Numbered from the stretch's first letter, positions 22,090 to 33,118 are shown. The stretch is 48,792 nucleotides of DNA from Prorocentrum cordatum (GCA_963575745.1 CAUYUJ010012725.1:244795-293586), one strand, 5' to 3'. The notes: generated by a model not told the origin, from the letters alone. Numbers and translations are program-made.

Positions 22090-23386
22090 TGGAGCGTACA
22101 GATCGAGCAACGTACCATGTGTGAGAACGGCTGTTGTCGCCTCCGATTGCCTCTTTGGGGTAACGTGCGCTTTTTTCCCACACGTGCGCCCCCCCCCCCC
22201 CCCGAAAAACATTCACCTGAAGCGCATGGCAGGCCGCGATTCCAGGAGCGACTCGCGACGGTACCATGCTTGATCTTCAAAGCGGCGTCAGCAACGAATC
22301 GAGTTGCCCGACCCGTGGAAGACGCACGGCGCAAAGTTGCTACGGTGGTTGCGGTTTCTGCCGGACTCGCAATAGCGAGCGCGTTGCCCATTGGCCAATA
22401 GGTGAGGTACCCCTCCCCATGTTCCACCTGCTGCCTTTGCCCGATCCTGGCGTTTATGGATACAGTCGGACCGAGGTGCAAGATCGAGGTCGGTGCGGGG
22501 AGGGTACCCTGGTGCACTTTGTTGTGTCTGTTGGATGCTCTTGTGCGCGCCCTGGGGAGGTTGCCCTTGGCTGTTCTGTGTGTTTTGGCCTGCAGGGGCT
22601 GGTGCGGGCCCAAGGGGGCCCCCCGATCCCCGAAGGCGACGCGGTATTAGCGTCTTTCGCGCTCGTGTTTGGTCCCCCCTGGGCCCCCATTGAACCGCGC
22701 ACCAAAGGCCACTCTTACCCAGGGCCATTCTTGCGTGTAGTCGATTGAGGGGTATGCTCTTCTGGCTTAGGTCCGACTGTGATCGTGGGAGCGCGGCGGT
22801 TGCCTTGCACGGGGGACCTGCGGGGTTCTCGAGCGCCAGTGCGAAGAAGCGCGCCGCGGGCGCAGCACGGTCACGAGCGGATCGGCCTGCGGCAAGCGCC
22901 AATTTGTTCGAGTAGGGGATCGACCGCAGAATTGATTTACGCTAAGCTCGGGTTCCTCGTCGAATCTGCGACAGTAGGTCGCATGTTGGTGGGTCAACGG
23001 AACACTGTTCGCATCTTCGCAGGTTCGGTTGAAAAGCACTTCGGGGGCACATACATTCTGCAGTCGATCCCTTATTCGAGATGTTCAACAACAACTCCGG
23101 TGCGGTCGCAAGGCTTGGACACCAATGCGAAGCAGCCCGCCGCAAGCGCAAATGTGTTCTCAATCATCCTGTGGCGCCAGGCCGTCTTTTGAGTGAGCAG
23201 CGCCCCGTGTTCTCACCCCTCACTCCTCCTCCCCCGCCCCTCCTTGCCTCCAGCCTCCCATCCTTTCCTTTGCCCTCCGCCCCCCCACACCAAGTCGGCG
23301 CACCTGTCACGTGTTTCGTGGCCCCACAGGGAGCTCCACCGAAGGCCTCAGCGGCAGGGGCCGCATGGCGACCGCGCCCCATAGCG
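22090..23386. other. No recognised gene
   Basis: Open frames overlap on both strands at 22266-22902 and 22779-23192 without domain or codon signal. GC-rich, with a poly-C run near 22190. Confidence 0.4.
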
Positions 23387-23546
23387 TTAAGTCGGGCCTG
23401 TCCCTCAACAGGGGGGATATTCAAAAGTAGTAATGACATAGTCAGGGGACCATTTTTTGACAACTTTTTGGAATGTTTAGGGCATTATTAGTGTATTTTG
23501 AATTTTTCGTCCAAGCTCGGCCTGTAGGGGGACAGGCCCGACGTAA
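23387..23546. mobile_element. Foldback element, copy 6
   Basis: The left end is GTTAAGTCGGGCCTGTCCCTC and the right end is GTAGGGGGACAGGCCCGACGT. The outermost bases TTA...TAA are symmetrical, as in copy 1. It lies about 19 kb from the other copies, so the family is dispersed rather than tandem. Confidence 0.8.
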
Positions 23547-25010
23547 CCATCGCGGCAGACCCGCCGCACGTCTCGTGGCCCCCAATGTGGCGCCCCGCCG
23601 AAGACCGCAGAGGCAACTGCCGAATGTTGGGCAGACCGGTGCTGATTCACCCTGCGCACGCCGCCAAGCCCCACGGGGAGCTGCACCGAAGGCTTCGGTA
23701 ACCACTGTCGCATGGCGGTGCCGCTCCACTTCGGCACGCCACGCGCCTGTGTCGGGGCAAGCGTCGCGTGGCGGCGCCGCCCATCTCGACGCACCCCTCA
23801 CACGTTTCGTGGTCCCCATATGGGGCTCGGTGGAGCGAGGAGGGGGAGGAGGAGGAAGACGAGGAGGAGGAGCAGGAGGAGGAAGCAGAGCAGGAGGAAG
23901 AAGGGCAGTAGGACATGCGCAGCTCTGTGAGGAGGACCAGCAGCCCCCTCACCCCCCACTCAGAAGACAGTAGTTCCCCCTATTTCTCTTCCGCTCCAGA
24001 ACCTCCATAATCGAGTTAGCCAGTTGCCCATAGGGTCCAGCATATGTTTTAATCTGGACGTCTCATCCGCGAAAAAGGAGCTACATCGACGGCATAACGG
24101 GTATGTCCTCGTGGAGCTCTCTCCAAGCCCAGACTACCGATAATCACCATGTGCGGTTGGCATGAAGCCTTGTTGCGCCATAGGGGGCCCTGCCTTTGAC
24201 ACTGTTGGAGAGGGGAAGTATGGAGGAGTGAAGTCGAGGAGGAGTGAGGGATGAGGCGGAGGAGTAAGAGGAGGGGCAGTTGGATACAGGACTCCCGCAC
24301 CGTCCGTGGTTTGCGCAGGCTTTTGGACTCAGCGGGCGCTTCTGGTCAATTTCTTCGCGCTTGCATTTTTCATACCGCCCCATACGCACGCAATTCCAAG
24401 ACTAGGTCCCGCAAGTGATTCGTTCTCTGCTGCTTCAAGCGTGCCTCAATGCGGATCGCCGGAGCACCGTGCGGTTGTGTGCCTTCATTCGCGGGGGTGT
24501 CAACCTTAGCCCAGGTCGCTGCCTCGGTCTGTGAAAACAAACTTTCGCGGTTGGATAGCCAACGAAAAGTGTTTTGGGGGATCGTTCGTCTTCCTTCTCC
24601 CCTTGCGATGGCGACTTAATCAAGTTGCGCATAGTCGTTTTTCAGCAACACGTATTTGCATGTGTATCGATGTTTGGGTGGTTGTCCAGCGATGCCGCAT
24701 GTTGCTTGTTGTGTGAACCCTGCTTCCGATGAGACCCGACCTGATATGATCCCCCCCTCGTCCTCCCTTCCACTACTCCTCTCCTTCGGACGTTAGGAGA
24801 CTGCTTGGCTGCATTGGAGCCTTCGATTAACTACTTGGGCATCCGACGCTGTGTGTTGGTTCGGCACGGGTCCCCAGATCTCCGCACCACGGAGATTGTT
24901 TTTCGTCCCGAGTATATTTTGATTCCATATCAGGGACGGCCTCGGGAGGCGCCTCTTTTTGTATGTGTACGTACTTATGTATGTACGTATGCATCAGTTA
25001 GTTAATTCAT
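23547..25010. other. No recognised gene
   Basis: Contains a short (GAG)n tract at about 23845-23910. The rest has only short overlapping frames. Composition moves towards balance after 24000. Confidence 0.4.
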
Positions 25011-25640
25011 CTATATCTATATATATATATATATACACCTATAGATAGATATACAATGGCCTTCGGCCCATGCTGCCACCGTGTCTGGGTTGCGGGTATG
25101 AAGCCTAGTGGATGTTCGTTGGGATCTCGTGGGAGGCTTCTCGGGGTTAGAGGCGGTTTGGATCTAGGGGGCCGTTTGGCAGCCCTTTAGGGCCTCCGTT
25201 GGGGGCCTCTTGGGGCCTCTTGGAGGCCTCTTGGAGGCCTCCTGGGCGCTTCTTGGGGCCTCCGAGGGCTTCTTGGGGCGGAAGGCTCGGATTTTCGGTT
25301 CGTGTTCCTCTGTTTGGCCCCTTTGGCGGCCGACTTGGAGCCCTCTTGGGCCGTTTTGAGCGTCTCTTGGGCTGTCTTGGGGCCCTCTTGTGTCGTTCTA
25401 GGGCACTCTTGGAGGCCCGTCTTGAGGCGGCCTTGGCCTCTGGGGCCGTCTGGGAGCGTCGGGAAGCCGAAAAGGCGAGAACGCGGAAGTCCTTCAAAGA
25501 CCGATGGGCAATCAATAATTGTGGCCACTCGGGGCCCTCTTGGGAGGCCTTTTGGGGGCCTCCTTGGGCGTCTTGGGGCCGTCTTGGGCCATCTGGAGGC
25601 CATGGACAGCGCCTTTGAGCGATGTTTTGGCGAGTCAGGG
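25011..25640 (+). repeat. TA run, leader and GGCCTCTTGGGGCC-type array, copy 2
   Basis: TATATA at about 25015-25040 is followed by the leader seen at 15956 (GGCCTTCGGCCCATGCTGCC, GGGTTGCGGGTATGAAGCC, ATGTTCGTTGGGATCTCGTG). A long array of units around CTTGGGGCCTC comes next. The long - strand frame (Arg, Pro, Gln rich) across it follows the period of the array and is not taken as a gene. Confidence 0.65.
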
Positions 25641-25782
25641 CTCTCCTCGACCGTTTTGGGCGGTCACGGCGTCCAGAGGACCCGCAGGAAGCACCCCAGG
25701 ACTCAAAGAGGGGCCAGCCCGGGAAATCCCCGGGGCTGTCCAAGACACGGGTGGGGACACGGCTGGCCCGGGCATTTAGATT

Positions 25783-25945
25783 TTGCCTTGGTCCGAAGCC
25801 ATCTGGCTGAATCCCACTCAATGCGGCTTATCCCGCTTAATCCTGCTCAATCCCGCTTAAGCCGAGACCCACTCCGGCGCAACAGCCCCCCAAATGGGTC
25901 TTAGTCCTCCTTAATCTTTCCGACGAAGACCTCCCAGTAGTTGCC
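25783..25945 (+). repeat. Dispersed repeat (AATCCCGCTTAATCC family), copy 2
   Basis: Matches 3238-3360: a TTGGTCCGAA start, AATCCCGCTTAATCCTGCTC units, GGCGCAACAGCCCCCCAAATGG, and TTCCGACGAAGACC. Confidence 0.6.
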
Positions 25946-26034
25946 TCCTAACACATGGTTATATGCAACATGTTCCCAAACAGTGCTTGCACTTAGGGTT
26001 TCTTGCTTGTGGTCTGAAGATCTGGGCCTGGCTG

Positions 26035-26245
26035 CTGGTCCTGCGGCTATACCGTCGCCGTCGCCACCCCGTCGCCGCCTCGTCGCCGCCCGACGTCTGG
26101 TCCTGGCTGTCGGTCTGGCGGCTATGTCGTCGCCGTCACCGCCCCGTCGCCGCCTCGTCGCCGCCCGTCGTCTGGTTCTTGGCGGTCGGTCTGGCGGCTA
26201 TGTCGTCGCCGTCGCCGCCTCGTCGCCGCCCATCGTTTAGGCCGA
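26035..26245 (+). repeat. ~72-76 bp tandem repeat, 2.7 copies
   Basis: Units contain GTCGTCGCCGTCRCC, CCTCGTCGCCGCCCG, then CTGGTYCTKGC and GGTCTGGCGGCTAT. The second and third copies are very similar, pointing to recent expansion. Confidence 0.75.
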
Positions 26246-26279
26246 CCTGCTGGTCCGTCGTGTAAACTTCGTTCGATAA

Positions 26280-26520
26280 GATGCACAACATGGATCTCGC
26301 CACAGTATTGCTTCACACAGATGTCACCACGTCTGTATGTATCACAGCACAGATTGCACAACCTAGGCTTCAGATGTTTCACAATTTAGGTTATAGGTTG
26401 TACAACGAAGATTGCACCACATGGAGTGCACCACATCGATTGCTCCGCATATGCTGCTCCACATTTGTTGCACCATATAGGTTGCACTGCATGTATTGCC
26501 CCGATATCTGTTTATGCATT
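26280..26520 (+). repeat. Degenerate 14-15 bp minisatellite
   Basis: Units of about ATTGCACCACATGG repeat with heavy divergence, clearest at 26410-26500. Confidence 0.5.
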
Positions 26521-26574
26521 TACTGCCGCGCCCCGATGCCTGCACGGGCGGGTTCCCAGAAACTTATACAACTT

Positions 26575-26930
26575 ATGCCGAACATCTAGCAACAAGTAAT
26601 ACAAGTAATCCAATGCACCCAACAACTAATACAACTAATCCAAGCGCTCCCGCGCAACTAATACAACTTACCCAAGAGCACCACGCAACGAATACAACTA
26701 ACCCACACGCGCCACGCAACGAATACAAGCCTGCTCGGAAGGGTTCCCAGACACTTATACAGCTTATGCCAAACATAATAGCCACAACGAATACAATGCC
26801 AATGGTACCGCGCAACCAATGCAACTAATCCAACCGCTCCCGCGCACAAATACAACTTACCCAAAAGCACCGTTCAACGAACGCAACTTACCCACACGCA
26901 CCACGCTACGAATACATAGCCCAAGCGCAC
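26575..26930 (+). repeat. CAACTAATACAACTAATCC minisatellite
   Basis: About ten ~30-35 bp units containing CAACTAATACAACTWAYCC followed by a GCRCCCGCG-type spacer. The reverse complement is the unit of the 43880-44148 array (ATTAGTTGTATTAGTTGTGG plus CCGCGCTGGT). Confidence 0.7.
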
Positions 26931-27270
26931 CGATCGAAGCTTCACACTACAAAAACCATAGGTCAGAATCAAAGTCATTCGTCCGCTATGCATCATCCAT
27001 TGCTATGCTATGCGCTATGCAGTTGTGCTTCATCCAAGTCCAAATCCGTGTGCGCGTCTGCCTCATATTTCTCATGTCCTGGGGTACTGTCTGACCATGA
27101 GTTCCACACGGGCCCAGCCGCGGCGACGAAGGGGCCCTCCAGGACGCCCGTGGGAAAAAAGGGGGAGCAAAACGCACGAAACCGAATGCTTTTCCATCCC
27201 CGCTCCGCTTTCTTCCCCCGGCTCAAACGGCCCCCGACGCATCGATCGGTCGGGGGCGCGAGGCGCGGCG

Positions 27271-27570
27271 ATGGGGACCCGCGCGGATCTTTTCGAGGAC
27301 GGCTCGGAGACTGGGATGGTGGAGGATGGGCCGCCGCCTTCCAAACGGTCTTGGGCCGACGTTTCGCCGTGGCAGCCAGGCCACTTTGTCCCGACCCCAG
27401 TGAGCAAAGACTTGTTCGGAGACAGCAATGTGTTGATCGAATATTTGAAGCAGATCACCAGGAGGAAGAAAAAATCATTGTACCACCCGTGTCACGTATG
27501 GCTTCCGAAGTTGGGCAAGAAATCCAGGAGGTCAGCGTCGGTGCGAAGCGACGTGATCATCATTGATTGA
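27271..27570 (+). CDS. Hypothetical 99-residue protein
   Basis: ATG at 27271, stop TGA at 27568-27570. Not recognised. The first half is acidic (LFEDGSETGMVEDG), followed by SKRSWADVSPWQPGHF, NVLIEYLKQITRRKKKS (a basic patch that could act as a nuclear signal) and YHPCHVWLPKLGKKSRR. The codons look coding-like (GC-rich third positions with some bias), unlike the surrounding noise, and the frame is open upstream to 27010. It may be a complete small gene or the last exon of a longer one; no upstream exon could be fixed. It lies about 790 bp before the hAT-like gene on the same strand. No homologue comes to mind. Confidence 0.4.
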   Translation: MGTRADLFEDGSETGMVEDGPPPSKRSWADVSPWQPGHFVPTPVSKDLFGDSNVLIEYLKQITRRKKKSLYHPCHVWLPKLGKKSRRSASVRSDVIIID

Positions 27571-28137
27571 GTGCCTCATCTTGTCGTAGTTCGCCTCGTA
27601 TCTTTGATTGCGTGTTGCCTTGGGGTAGGCCGCCCGCATGCCGCTAGTGAAAACTTCTAGTGGAAGCATCCCTTGTGGTCCAATCCTCCCGCCTCCCTCT
27701 TGCGCTTCTCATCTTCAGGGAAGGGCAGCAGTCACGAGGGCGCGGCCCAGAGGTCTCGTTCGAGGGGCGGACCCGCTCCCGTGCCCCTCGCCCGCCCCCG
27801 CAGTCCCTTTCGAGGCATATGCGAAGCGTGAGAGCATGAGGAGGAACCAGAGGGGCAGGAGGAGGGGAGGATGGGGAATGAACAAGACACTTCAGAGGTT
27901 CGTCAGCAGCCCTCCGCTCTTGGCCGTGCCACGTCCCAGAAGACTCCCAAAACCGCCCCGCGATGGCCCCAAGAGGGCCCCTAACGGGTGACACGACCGC
28001 GTCGCCCGTTACGGCCTCTTCGCCCTCCCCCCGCATATTTGCCCTCCTCCTCCTCCTTCTCCACCCCCTCCTCCTCCTCCTCCTCCTCCTCCTCCTCCTC
28101 CTCCTCCTTCTCCTCGCCCTCCTCTTAGTATGAGCCA
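27571..28137. other. Intergenic; (CTC)n tract
   Basis: Contains a (CTC)n run at about 28048-28115. A + frame at 27638-27991 (Pro- and Arg-rich) shows no coding signal. Confidence 0.4.
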
Positions 28138-28290
28138 CCCCCAGGGGCGCGAAGATATCCGCGCTTCGCGCGTCGCGGCCTGGGCCAGAGCGCTGCACTC
28201 CTCCAGGGGGCGTCGCGAGGGCGCGAAGATAACCGCGCGTCGCACGTCGCGGGCGCGGCGCTCATCCTGGGGAGCCGAGCGCGAAGTCAG
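28138..28290 (+). repeat. Dispersed upstream repeat, copy 1 (GAGGGCGCGAAGATAACCGCGCG)
   Basis: Holds two related sub-units around GCGCGAAGATA(T/A)CCGCGC followed by (C/G)GCGTCGCGG, then GCTCATCCTGGGGAGCC. The same two-part structure is at 38012-38152. Each copy lies a few hundred bp or less upstream of a + strand gene. Confidence 0.65.
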
Positions 28291-28346
28291 GCGACCTAGC
28301 TTCAAACGTTAGTAAAGCACAACATTGTGTCGAGTGGTTGCAACGT

Positions 28347-28368
28347 TCCGTAGCCACTATGGCTCAAG
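28347..28368 (+). other. Relic dinoflagellate spliced leader (DinoSL)
   Basis: The 22 bases agree with the published DinoSL consensus at 20 positions. CCGTAGCCA and TGGCTCAAG are exact. Two changes in the middle (T to C at 28357, T to A at 28359) create an ATG that is the start codon of the downstream gene. Genomic DinoSL relics are known to arise when a trans-spliced mRNA is reverse transcribed and reinserted. Confidence 0.85.
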
Positions 28369-31300
28369 ATGTTTTGGATGCTCTGAGCGACGCCAGCATC
28401 ACGGATGGCGATCCAGGCGACGCCGATGGTGGCGCAGCCGCGCCTCCCACGCCAATCGGAGGTACTGACGCGCCAACCGACGGTGGCTATTCCGCGCCAG
28501 TCACGCCCCTGGGCGGCCTAGGCTCGCCTGTCGATCCAGGCGACGCCGATGGCGGTGGCTCGGCAGCCGATCTGGGCGACTCCGCCGGCGGCGCAGCCGT
28601 CGACCACCTAGACATTTTGCCAGATGATGAGGGCGACGACGCCGATGCTGGGGCCGTCAAGGTCTCGCGACTCGTGGCCGACGCCCCCCGGCCATCGTCG
28701 CAGCCCTTGGGGAGTTGCTTGGATGCGGCGTTTGCGCAGGTGCGGAAGATGCAGTGGGGCGTGAACAAGAAAAATATCACGAAGCAGTTGAAGCGGGCCA
28801 TGGCGGCGAAGGCGAAGAGAGATATTAGAGATGGGCAGGGACGCTCAGCCATCAATGCCATGTGGAAGAGGTCTAGCTTGGGCCGCGGCGAGCGGCTCGC
28901 AGAGGGGCCAGCCATCAAGCGTCGCCGCAAGGGAAATGTCTGGCAGCATTCAAAAGCATGGACGTTGTTTGGCACGTTGCACGTTGCTTTCTCTAGCATC
29001 GGCGCTTTGGCCCCGAACGCCCAGGGGAAGCGCAAGACGCGGCGTGAACTGGATGCGATCGCAGCCGCAGCGGTTGCGCACAACCGTTTCGTTCATGCTC
29101 AGGGCGCCTGCACTAACTTGCACGTCGCGTCTGGTTCCTTGAAAATGGAATGGTACATGGTTGAGAGGGCCTTGGACGCCACGCCGATTAAGGTCATCTT
29201 CGGCAAGCTGCACCCGCTTCTGGCCCCCGTGGCCCGCTACTGGTGGAGGGAAGCGGCGGGGGCCAGAGGTAGGGCGACGAGATCTATGCATATCCGCTGC
29301 TCCTGGCCAGGCCAATCCTGGGCCCAGGAGCGGTGTATACGCCCTCCTGGCCTGGCCAGGGAGGCATATACAGTATATTATACACAGCTCCTGGGCCCAG
29401 GATGGGCCTGGCCAGGAGCAGTGGATATGTGTAGATCTCGTCGCCCTAAGAGGGGGAACGACGTCTTCGGCTACTGTAGCTAGTGGAATGGCAGATCCAA
29501 TGTGGAAGGTGATCGATTACGATGAGTGGAAGCGCCGTGGCAAGGGGTCAGAGCCGAAGATGGGCACAGTCGAGCTCTTAGGACAGTCTTGCAGGTGCTC
29601 TTGGGTCACGCTTGCGGGTGACACGGAAGTCTTGTCAGTCGAGAGGCCCGCGATCGGGCCAGTCTTCTTGCCCCGGTCAACGGCGTCGAACTTGCTCTCG
29701 GCTTTGGAGGCCTCTTGCCCGTATGTCAACATAGGATCGCTCATGGCTCTGACAGAACGCGTCCACCATGTGTTTCTTGCTGTCACGGGAGACCTTTGTT
29801 CTGCGAACACCAGGATGAAGCAGGCCATTGCGTGCATGCTGGCCGAGCACAATGCAGCATCATTGATGCGCGGCGGTGGCGTGATTTTGCTGCTCGACGT
29901 CGGGTGCGCAGCGCACGTGTTGCACGGCATCGTGAGTGCTGCGTTCAAGACTCATGAGTTCGTCCCCCGCATGCATGCGATTTCTTTCACATGTTCTGTC
30001 CAGAGACACTACGCCATCATCGCCCGAGCTCTGCGGAACATCGTGCGGGCCGACTTGGCGGAGGGTGGTTTCTACCGAGAGACGCATCCGCCGCCGGGGC
30101 AGTCTGATTTGAACAAGGTACTCATCGACTTGACACTACTGCGGTTCAAGACCACTCGTGGCCGCGTTGATAGCATCCGCACGCCGGCCCACGAGCGCAA
30201 GATGGACGACTTAGCAGAAGAACTCGGACATATGTTGAACGGTTGCTGGTGGCCCCCCCGCATCCAGCATTTCTGCTGGAGACCAGGCTGCTGCTCTGGC
30301 CGCAACTTCGAGGTCTGCGTGGAGCGGACAGCGGCTTGCCTCGAGCAAGCGTGGCTCGAGCCGCTGGCAGCCAACATTCCGTCAGTGACGCGATGGCACA
30401 CATTTGGCGTTCACTTGCCAGTCCAGGCTGGCGGCATCTTGTGTCACGGCATCTTGCCTCGTGTACTGGATCAGTTGTCATCGCGTGGCGTTGTACTTGG
30501 ACATGGAGACGCCGCTCATAACGATGCTGTGCTTCCTGGCGCCGACGAGGCTGACAGTTGGCAGGTGCATTGCGCCGAGAAATTGAACAGGGCCTTGGAA
30601 TCTTTGGCTGATCTGCCAGCAGCTCGACAACCATGGGGCGCTGGCCTGTTCAGCACTGAAGCGCTTGACAATTTGAGCGCGCGCCTCCAGCACCTTGACA
30701 GCGTCGGCGGTGGCGTGAGGGAGCTCGTCTCGGATGTTGGCGTGCTGCGCGATTTCCATGATCACACGTGGCAGCTGATGAACCCGTGGGCTTCCCATGC
30801 CAACCACTGCCAGAAATTGTTCGGCGTCCTCAACCACCTGGCGAAGTCCGACAAGGGCCTCGACCGGCAAGCTGCGTTCGACGAGTTGCGGGCGAGGACG
30901 CTCCGCATTTCCAGCGCTGCATGGGCGAGGTTGGACATCAAATGCAGGATGGGCGCCCCGAAGTTTTTTTTCGGGGGGAGGGGGCCCTCGCGGCCGCGGC
31001 TGGATTCCCTTTGAAATTCTCGTCAGACCGCCCTTGGCATGGCCCCTCCCTCCCCCCTCCTCTCTCCTCCCTCCTCCCTGCCTCCTTCCTCTTCCCTCCC
31101 TCCCCGCCTCCCCCCCCCCTCCCTCTCCCTCGTCCCCCTCCGTCGCCTCCCCCTCCTCCTGGGTTGTCAGCTCGTTGAGTAGGTACTACTTGCAATCATC
31201 CTCTTCCTCCTTCTCCTCCCCCTCCTCGTTCCCCCCCCCTCCTCGTAATCATCCCCCTTCTGCCCCCCCTCCGCCCCTCCTTTGAGGGCTGTTCCCCGGG

Positions 31301-33028
31301 GCCGTCTCAGGAGTTGGCCGTGGCGACTCGCCCGCGGCGCCCTGACTTCCAGTGCGCCCGACGATGCCAGGGCGGTGTTGGACGAGTTCTGGGATGAGGA
31401 AGACTGTTGCTTGGACTCTTGGTGCGGGTCGTGGTTGAGGGCGGGCGTCAGCAGTCGGGCGGATTTGGATGCAGTTGGCTTCCAATCTTTTTTGAGGCAT
31501 CTGTCTCATCACGGCCTCTCAACCAATATGTTGCTGGAGGGTTTACTTGCCCAGGTGAAAGCAGCTGCGCCTCGCCCAACCAAGAAAGGTTGCAACGCTG
31601 AGAAGTTCGCATACCTGGGGCTCTTGACCCAACTCACGCAGGCGCATTTGAAAGCGGGCAAGGCGGACATGCGGAGTACCACTGTGGCGGACATGACCAA
31701 AGCAGGCGCGCCGTTGGACGTGCCACGCTCCGAGCCTCATTTCGCCCGACCTCATCGATTGGACGCCGCGTACGTCCTCTCGCGCCTGCACGACTACGAG
31801 CGGAGCAATCCTGAGCGCAGCAAGGCCGATCTGGATGTTGAGAGGCGCAGGCTTTTCAATGAATGGAGAGCGATGGGCCCTGCCCAACAGAACGATTTCC
31901 GACAGAGCCGTTGCCGGCCAGTCGGTAGCATGGAAGCGTTGGCTTTGGACGCCGTCGTGCCGTCAGAGGTGGCGGGCCATTTCAGCGCGCCGTCGTGGGA
32001 CCCCGGCGACGACGAGTGGCCCGTGTCCGAGGCGGCTTTGAAATATTTACAAGACTCTTCTGGCACTGGCCACTGCGACGGCATAGCCAAGAAGATGGAG
32101 CAGATCCGATGGGGCGCCCGAGAGTCGCTAGTGATCGAGGACGCCCAGATGATAGGAGATGGTGAAGTTTATCTTCATCGTTTTTCGTGCGGGCAGAAGC
32201 ATCCTGGCTTATGCGCAACGAGGGGCGTTGCGATATATGGTGATTGCATTGCGTTGGCATCTGTCCTCGAAGCGTTTTTCACAGAGGGGCGCTTGGCAGG
32301 TTTCTTCTTGTTGGCAGGTACTGGGGACATCGCCTTCGGCGGCAAGAAGACTTTCTTCGACGATGACATATGCGTGTACTTCTCCCACGGGCGCCTACGG
32401 CGATTCCATGCGCAGGTGACGCATGTTTGGATACGGTGCCAGCGCTTGACCGACAACGAGTTCTCTCTTCGGCAGGAGCCGCCCGGCACATGCATGTACG
32501 ACTACTTGACTTCCTGGGCGCTTGCCAAGCTTATGATCAATAAATTCGGCGTCTTGGAAGAAGGCGCGCAGAGGGCCCCAACAGCCCCCCATCCCCTTGT
32601 CGTGTAGAACTGGTGTTTCTTCCTCCTCATCCTCCTCCTCCTCGTAATCATCATTTTCCTCCTCCTGCTCTTCTTCCTCCTCCTTCATCGCCCATTCTCC
32701 TCCTACCCCTCCTCCTCCTCCTCCTCCTCCTCCTCCTCCTCCATCCTTCTCCTCCATCATCCTCCCCCATCCTCCTGCTCCTCCTCCATTCGCAATTCGC
32801 ATTCAGAATTCAATTTGATTTGGCGTGTCAGCTTGCAGAGGTGATACGTGCCAAGTGCAGCCTTTGCGTAACTTCGACGAGCTTGCCAATCCGAATGGCA
32901 CGTTCTCTTTGGAACTGAACGGCGGTCCCGTGCCATTGGTGCGCCCGCCAGTAGAGAGAAAAAACACGGCGGCCACGTCCCAGCTCGATCATTTGAGGGG
33001 GCCTGGGGCCGACCCGCACAGAAAATAA
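28359..33028 (+). CDS. Four-exon gene with hAT transposase-like core (1281 aa predicted)
   Basis: Exons 28359-29268, 29453-30947, 31311-32563 and 32841-33028 join in frame to 1281 codons plus stop; introns are GT-AG, GA-AG and GC-AG. The first ~100 residues are acidic low complexity with DPGDADGG repeats; a basic KRRRK lies at ~187-191. The middle resembles the RNase H-like core of hAT transposases: TGDLCSAN (D417) fits the TDNxxN block, DVGCAAHVLHGIV (C455, H458) fits the CxxH block, and VTRW (~615-618) fits the TRW block. A Cys-rich stretch CWRPGCC begins at ~578. No BED finger or complete set of catalytic acidic residues was established, so it may be a domesticated or inactive relative. 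Start chosen because the ATG sits in the DinoSL relic. Long for a hAT protein (usually 600-900 aa). The second intron's acceptor could instead be at 31370. Confidence 0.6.
29269..29452 (+). mobile_element. Introner-like intron of the hAT-like gene
   Basis: A 179 bp element (29270-29448) has 70 bp terminal inverted repeats, about 93% identical (29270-29339 and 29379-29448), and is flanked by a 5 bp duplication AGAGG (29265-29269 and 29449-29453). The donor GT takes G from the duplication and T from the element. An AG within the second duplication (29451-29452) serves as acceptor. Splicing out these 184 nt restores exactly the pre-insertion reading frame. A farther acceptor at 29479 is also in phase. 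Confidence 0.85.
30948..31310 (+). other. Intron 2 of the hAT-like gene (GA-AG, 363 nt)
   Basis: The boundary is TGCAG|GATGGG ... GTCTCAG|GAGTT. Phase 2 is kept on both sides. The 3' half is a long CT-rich tract (about 31040-31290). Alternative in-phase acceptors at 31352 and 31370 would drop 14 or 20 residues. Confidence 0.55.
32564..32840 (+). other. Intron 3 of the hAT-like gene (GC-AG, 277 nt)
   Basis: The boundary is TTGGAAGAAG|GCGCG ... TTGCAGAG|GTGATACG; phase 1 is kept. The interior is a (CTC)n tract. The last exon encodes DTCQVQPLRNFDELANPNGT and ends at TAA 33026-33028. Confidence 0.6.
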
Positions 33029-33118
33029 AGGAAGGCCCCCAGGAAGGAGATGGTTGCCCCTGGGCCCCCACGACGACGCCAGGGACACGGGGGCCCTGAC
33101 GTCGAGGAGGTTCCTCAT

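Noticed and set aside
25147-25821. 224-codon - strand ORF with repeated peptides
   Set aside because: It follows the period of the GGCCTCTTGG array. A related array at 46.3-47.0 kb gives a similar spurious frame.
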